A program made the translations under genes and the position numbers. The notes beneath the pieces were generated by a model. It had not been told where the DNA came from, made no database searches, and saw nothing but the letters and a program-made list of their open reading frames with translations. From NCBI GenBank assembly GCA_902773395.1, contig CACYEJ010000342.1:1-9835 (forward strand): 9,835 nucleotides of DNA, written 5' to 3'. Shown here in pieces: positions 7,165-9,835 of this stretch. The number at the start of each line of letters is the position of its first letter. Position 1 is the first letter of the stretch. This stretch comes from an uncultured Ruminococcus sp. (lineage in GTDB: Bacteria > Bacillota_A > Clostridia > Oscillospirales > Acutalibacteraceae).

Positions 7165-7752
7165 TTAACTGTAATTTAATAAACTTTTAAAAATTTTGTA
7201 ATAGCCAATCACAGCAATAAGCATTAACACCAGAGTAGCCGAAAACAGCAAATTTAAAAGCCACGCAATCTCCGCCCCTGTAAGGTACGCCGCCACGGCT
7301 GCCGCTGCTGACACGTAGAATGACACAGTAGCAGCCTTGCCGAACCACCTAGCGGAAGGCGGGCAAATCTCTTTTTTCAGCAATACCACCGAGCCGGCAA
7401 TCATCAGCAAATCCTTGACAATCAGCACAGCCACAATAGGCAGCAGTCTTGGAAACATCGCCGCAACGCAGAAGCCAACGGCAAACAAAGTGAGCTTATC
7501 GGCAAGCGGATCGAGAAATTTTCCAAGCTGCGACATCTGATTAAAGCTTCGGGCAATAAACCCGTCAAGAAAATCAGTCAATGCCGAAAGCACAAGCACA
7601 GTAAAGCAAGCGGTATAATTCCCTCCCAAAAACATCAGCACAAACGGGACAATCAAAATCATTCTCATACACGTCAAAAGATTTGGAACCGTCACAATAT
7701 TTTCAGAAAAAACAGAACTAGTATTCTTTGCAGCATTGTCAAGCCCGGTCAA
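7165..7752 (-). CDS. pgsA: CDP-alcohol phosphatidyltransferase, PgsA-like
   Basis: This integral membrane enzyme of 195 residues belongs to the family that moves a phosphatidyl group from CDP-diacylglycerol to an alcohol. The full signature D-G-x2-A-R-x8-G-x3-D-x3-D is present (D63, G64, A67, R68, G77, D81, D85), so it should be active. The preceding segment VPNLLTCMRMILIVPFVLM is typical of PgsA (phosphatidylglycerophosphate synthase, acceptor glycerol-3-phosphate), but the acceptor cannot be fixed from motifs alone; cardiolipin synthase-type or other substrates are possible. Five or six hydrophobic segments follow. The start is TTG at 7752: in-frame stops lie just upstream, and GAGGTGAT is well placed. 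About 20 residues precede the usual PgsA N-terminus, an uncommon polar extension. It sits between cvpA-like and clpE-like genes on the same strand. Confidence 0.85.
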   Translation of the reverse strand: MTGLDNAAKNTSSVFSENIVTVPNLLTCMRMILIVPFVLMFLGGNYTACFTVLVLSALTDFLDGFIARSFNQMSQLGKFLDPLADKLTLFAVGFCVAAMFPRLLPIVAVLIVKDLLMIAGSVVLLKKEICPPSARWFGKAATVSFYVSAAAAVAAYLTGAEIAWLLNLLFSATLVLMLIAVIGYYKIFKSLLNYS

Positions 7753-7757
7753 GCCTC

Positions 7758-7765
7758 ATCACCTC
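7758..7765 (-). promoter_or_regulatory. ribosome binding site supporting the TTG start at 7752
   Basis: On the - strand GAGGTGAT, closely matching the anti-Shine-Dalgarno consensus, has its GAGG core 9 nt before TTG. The nearby ATG at 7759 is in another frame that stops after six codons, and TGA codons stand immediately upstream in the pgsA frame, so TTG is the earliest possible start. Confidence 0.75.
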
Positions 7766-7821
7766 AAAGCAATAAATATTCTACTGCTTCGTTATCCGGT
7801 GAAAATGTATTGCGCAAAAAA

Positions 7822-8514
7822 TTATTTATCTCCGAGGAAGGCGGCAATAATAGGACTATCGTAAACGCCCTTAAACACAGAGGAGTTTGATATACTATCG
7901 TTTGAAATAATTTTCGGTACTTTTTCCATATGCGGTGCTGCAATATGCAGCACAAAAGCAACCATAAGAACTATCACAAAGCCCTCAATCAAACCAATCA
8001 CGCCGCCAAGCATGCTGTCTATTATACCGAGTGACCAATCGTCCAGACGGTCGCCGATAAACTTTGAAGCCACCTTAACGACAATGGTAAGGATTACAAA
8101 CAGAACCACTGAAACAATTAGCGAGAGAAACGATATCACAATAGGTCTGAGAAGAGCCTCCACCTTTTCCGGACCGTTTGCGGCGGCGGCAGAAAGCTGG
8201 GGGTGTGTGATATTGAAATACGGAAGAGCGTTTACAACGTAATCAGGCATAGTTTCCAATATCTTATCCATTAGCGAGCCTGAGCCTGAACGTTTCAAAA
8301 GTGTGGACGCATCTTTCACCTTTTCGATAATTGTTTGGTCAAAGCCGCCGAAATAAATCGCCTTAGCTATAGGATTTGAAAGAAGCATTGAAAGTATCGT
8401 TACAAGGAAAGTACCGACAGCGGATACCAATGTTCTTATAATCCCCTTTTTGTATCCCAAATAGGCAAACACAGCAACAACAATAATCACCAAAATATCG
8501 AGAGTAGTACTCAT
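7822..8514 (-). CDS. CvpA family membrane protein
   Basis: This polytopic membrane protein has 230 residues from the ATG at 8514, or 233 from 8523. It resembles the CvpA/colicin V production family: an N-terminal LDILVIIVVAVFAYLGYKKG segment, a second membrane segment with LVSAVGTFLVTILSMLL, then a polar loop, and two more hydrophobic segments near residues 125-150 and 170-195 with the conserved-looking DSMLGGVIGLIEGFVIV. CvpA proteins are linked to envelope integrity and, historically, colicin V export; the precise activity is unsettled. The GGA of the ribosome site ends 1 nt before the ATG at 8523 but 10 nt before that at 8514, so the latter is preferred. It follows the DUF5711 gene by 31 bp and precedes pgsA, supporting an envelope operon. 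Confidence 0.85.
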   Translation of the reverse strand: MSTTLDILVIIVVAVFAYLGYKKGIIRTLVSAVGTFLVTILSMLLSNPIAKAIYFGGFDQTIIEKVKDASTLLKRSGSGSLMDKILETMPDYVVNALPYFNITHPQLSAAAANGPEKVEALLRPIVISFLSLIVSVVLFVILTIVVKVASKFIGDRLDDWSLGIIDSMLGGVIGLIEGFVIVLMVAFVLHIAAPHMEKVPKIISNDSISNSSVFKGVYDSPIIAAFLGDK

Positions 8515-8545
8515 ATTTATCATTTCCTTTCTTTTGTTATTTATT

Positions 8546-9727
8546 CTATTTTAAACTTATTTTGCGTATTTCCGAAACACCCAGAATATACGCTGTTTTC
8601 TCCTGCGGAATTATCACACTCTTTGCATCGTTTCCAACCTCCCACTGTCCGAACGAATCACCGTAGCAATTATACATGTACAGCATATTAGAGGAAAGAA
8701 CAGCTATTTTATCCTTTTTCACATCAATGGAAAACACTTTCAGCTCCGTATTAAAGCCGCCTATTTCGTTTCCCTTTGTGTCAAGGCTTACAATTCTGCA
8801 ATCTCGCTGGTCATTGGAGCGTGAGAGTGATACCGCAATATTATTTCCGTACGATACATTATATGCAGTTAATACTCTTGTGCCATAGCTATATGGAACT
8901 TCTTTTCCACTGTCGGTTTGAATCACCGACACAAGCGAATCGGTAACGACTGCAAAACGATCCTCTTCAACAAACTTAACTTCGTAGACAATCTGATCCT
9001 CATACGTATAAACATACAGTGGGTCTGACCTTGTAAAGTCAAGCAAATACACCTGAGATACAAACTGACCGTCAATAGTATTTACTGCGCCCACGACAGC
9101 CATATTTCCGTCGGGACTGAGCGACAGCGACACAGCATAATAATCGTTAAACGAATAGCCGAAAATATACTCATTATTTTTATCATACACAGACAGCTTT
9201 GCAAGGTAGCCTGTCTGATCGGAGATAATCCCATAAATGCCGATATCGTTAATGTCACAATCGGTTATGGAAGTACCCTGAGCGCCACGGTAAAGCTCGC
9301 CTTTCTCGGAAAGTATTCGAAAATCTGCACCGCCCTCGTTAAATGCAATCGAGTGAGTACTCGAAGATTTTAAAAGCGGATTTGTGAAGTTATGCTGATT
9401 AAGGTAAATTTTCTCACCGTCATGATTAAGCCGGACAACGGACGTATCGCTGAGGTACATCAAGCCGTTATTTACCGCCTGAAAGTTTTTCTCAAGCACA
9501 GATGTTCCGGAAATTTTTATATCAAAGCTAGACTTTGTTGAATCTGAGAAGCTTACCCACTCCGAAACTCCCTCCGGCGAAAGCACGTCCCACTTTGCAA
9601 CAACCAGCACCGCCGCACAGCACAGCAGGCATATCACCGCGCACACAACAATTCTTGACGAACAGCCAAAAGGAAGCGTACCCTTGCTTTTACGTCTTTT
9701 AGTATTATCATCTTTTTTTGACGCCAC
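8546..9727 (-). CDS. DUF5711 family membrane-anchored beta-propeller-like protein
   Basis: A predicted surface protein of 393 residues from GTG at 9727. It has a short, basic cytoplasmic N-terminus (SKKDDNTKRRKSKG), one membrane segment near residues 25-44 (IVVCAVICLLCCAAVLVVA), and an extracellular part of about 345 residues made of short beta-rich repeats. These repeats include the propeller-like phrase LSLSPDGNMAVVGA and similar segments (FAVVTDSLVSVI, KIAVLSSNMLYMYN). The arrangement matches DUF5711 proteins of Clostridia, which are often found beside cvpA, as here. No catalytic motif is seen; a scaffold or binding role outside the membrane is inferred. AGAGG ends 8 nt before GTG 9727; a GTG at 9736 overlaps this site and a TTG at 9730 is 5 nt from it. 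It is the first gene of the apparent operon and follows a 12-bp triplicate repeat. Confidence 0.78.
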   Translation of the reverse strand: MASKKDDNTKRRKSKGTLPFGCSSRIVVCAVICLLCCAAVLVVAKWDVLSPEGVSEWVSFSDSTKSSFDIKISGTSVLEKNFQAVNNGLMYLSDTSVVRLNHDGEKIYLNQHNFTNPLLKSSSTHSIAFNEGGADFRILSEKGELYRGAQGTSITDCDINDIGIYGIISDQTGYLAKLSVYDKNNEYIFGYSFNDYYAVSLSLSPDGNMAVVGAVNTIDGQFVSQVYLLDFTRSDPLYVYTYEDQIVYEVKFVEEDRFAVVTDSLVSVIQTDSGKEVPYSYGTRVLTAYNVSYGNNIAVSLSRSNDQRDCRIVSLDTKGNEIGGFNTELKVFSIDVKKDKIAVLSSNMLYMYNCYGDSFGQWEVGNDAKSVIIPQEKTAYILGVSEIRKISLK

Positions 9728-9735
9728 CAACCACA

Positions 9736-9740
9736 CCTCT
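9736..9740 (-). promoter_or_regulatory. ribosome binding site deciding the DUF5711 start
   Basis: On the - strand AGAGG is followed by T and two further G-rich codons. The GTG at 9736 uses the last G of this site, so it is too close; GTG at 9727 is 8 nt away and gives MASKKDD. TTG at 9730 remains possible. Confidence 0.6.
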
Positions 9741-9743
9741 TTT

Positions 9744-9779
9744 CGTTATATAAATCGTTATATAAATCGTTATATAAAT
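9744..9779. repeat. three perfect 12-bp tandem repeats upstream of the DUF5711 gene
   Basis: CGTTATATAAAT occurs three times without interruption (9744-9755, 9756-9767, 9768-9779). On the - strand each copy reads ATTTATATAACG and contains TATAAC, a -10-like hexamer. The array is 16 nt from the GTG at 9727 and immediately before its ribosome site. No clear -35 box is seen at 17 nt from any copy, so its promoter role is only inferred. Confidence 0.85.
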
Positions 9780-9835
9780 AATAATCAATAATCAGAATTT
9801 CTCCCTGAGTAAAGGCTTACAAAACTCCACACTCT

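Noticed and set aside
9785..9835. Possible end of a further - strand gene at the right edge
   Set aside because: Short frames (16 and 13 residues) enter from the edge in two frames, but there is too little sequence to choose either or to assign a family.

Overview
The window reads as chromosomal DNA of a low-to-moderate GC Gram-positive bacterium, most likely a gut-type Clostridia member (Oscillospiraceae/Ruminococcaceae-like). The reasons are strong AGGAGG-type ribosome binding sites, several TTG/GTG starts, a DUF5711 + CvpA pair, a ClpE-type zinc-finger Clp ATPase, an internalin-like LRR lipoprotein and a zinc-ribbon/DUF4870 membrane protein. This placement is inference from gene content; no rRNA or tRNA is present and no mobile element is recognised.

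Layout: the left edge may hold the last codons of an upstream gene. metK (SAM synthetase) follows on the + strand and ends at a strong hairpin terminator (1319-1345). Everything else is on the - strand, in three transcription units read right to left. (a) DUF5711 beta-propeller protein -> cvpA-like -> CDP-alcohol phosphatidyltransferase (pgsA-like) -> clpE-like ATPase (about 9727 to 4748), with gaps of only 31-69 bp, looks like one envelope/proteostasis operon. (b) A zinc-ribbon, lysine-rich disordered, DUF4870-type membrane protein (4368 to 2743) has a consensus promoter (TTGACA-18-TATAAT) and its own hairpin terminator (2701-2726). (c) A Leu-rich-repeat lipoprotein with an Asp/Ser tail (2600 to 1368) has its own promoter (2651-2679) and is convergent with metK.

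The only sizeable non-coding stretch, 4369-4747, is the most unusual part. It holds the promoter of unit (b), an 11-bp perfect inverted repeat pair whose promoter-proximal arm lies in the spacer and -35 box, and a five-copy head-to-tail array of exactly 26-bp units (4539-4668), most of which can fold into a small GC-rich hairpin. A second tandem repeat (3 x 12 bp, 9744-9779) sits just upstream of the first gene of unit (a).

No clearly new multi-gene system is visible. The best leads are the hairpin array with its neighbouring inverted repeat, the triplicated TATAAC-containing repeat before the envelope operon, and the zinc-ribbon/Lys-rich/DUF4870 protein next to an acidic-tailed surface LRR lipoprotein. 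Three starts (4368, 7752, 9727) were set from ribosome binding sites rather than from the longest open frame.
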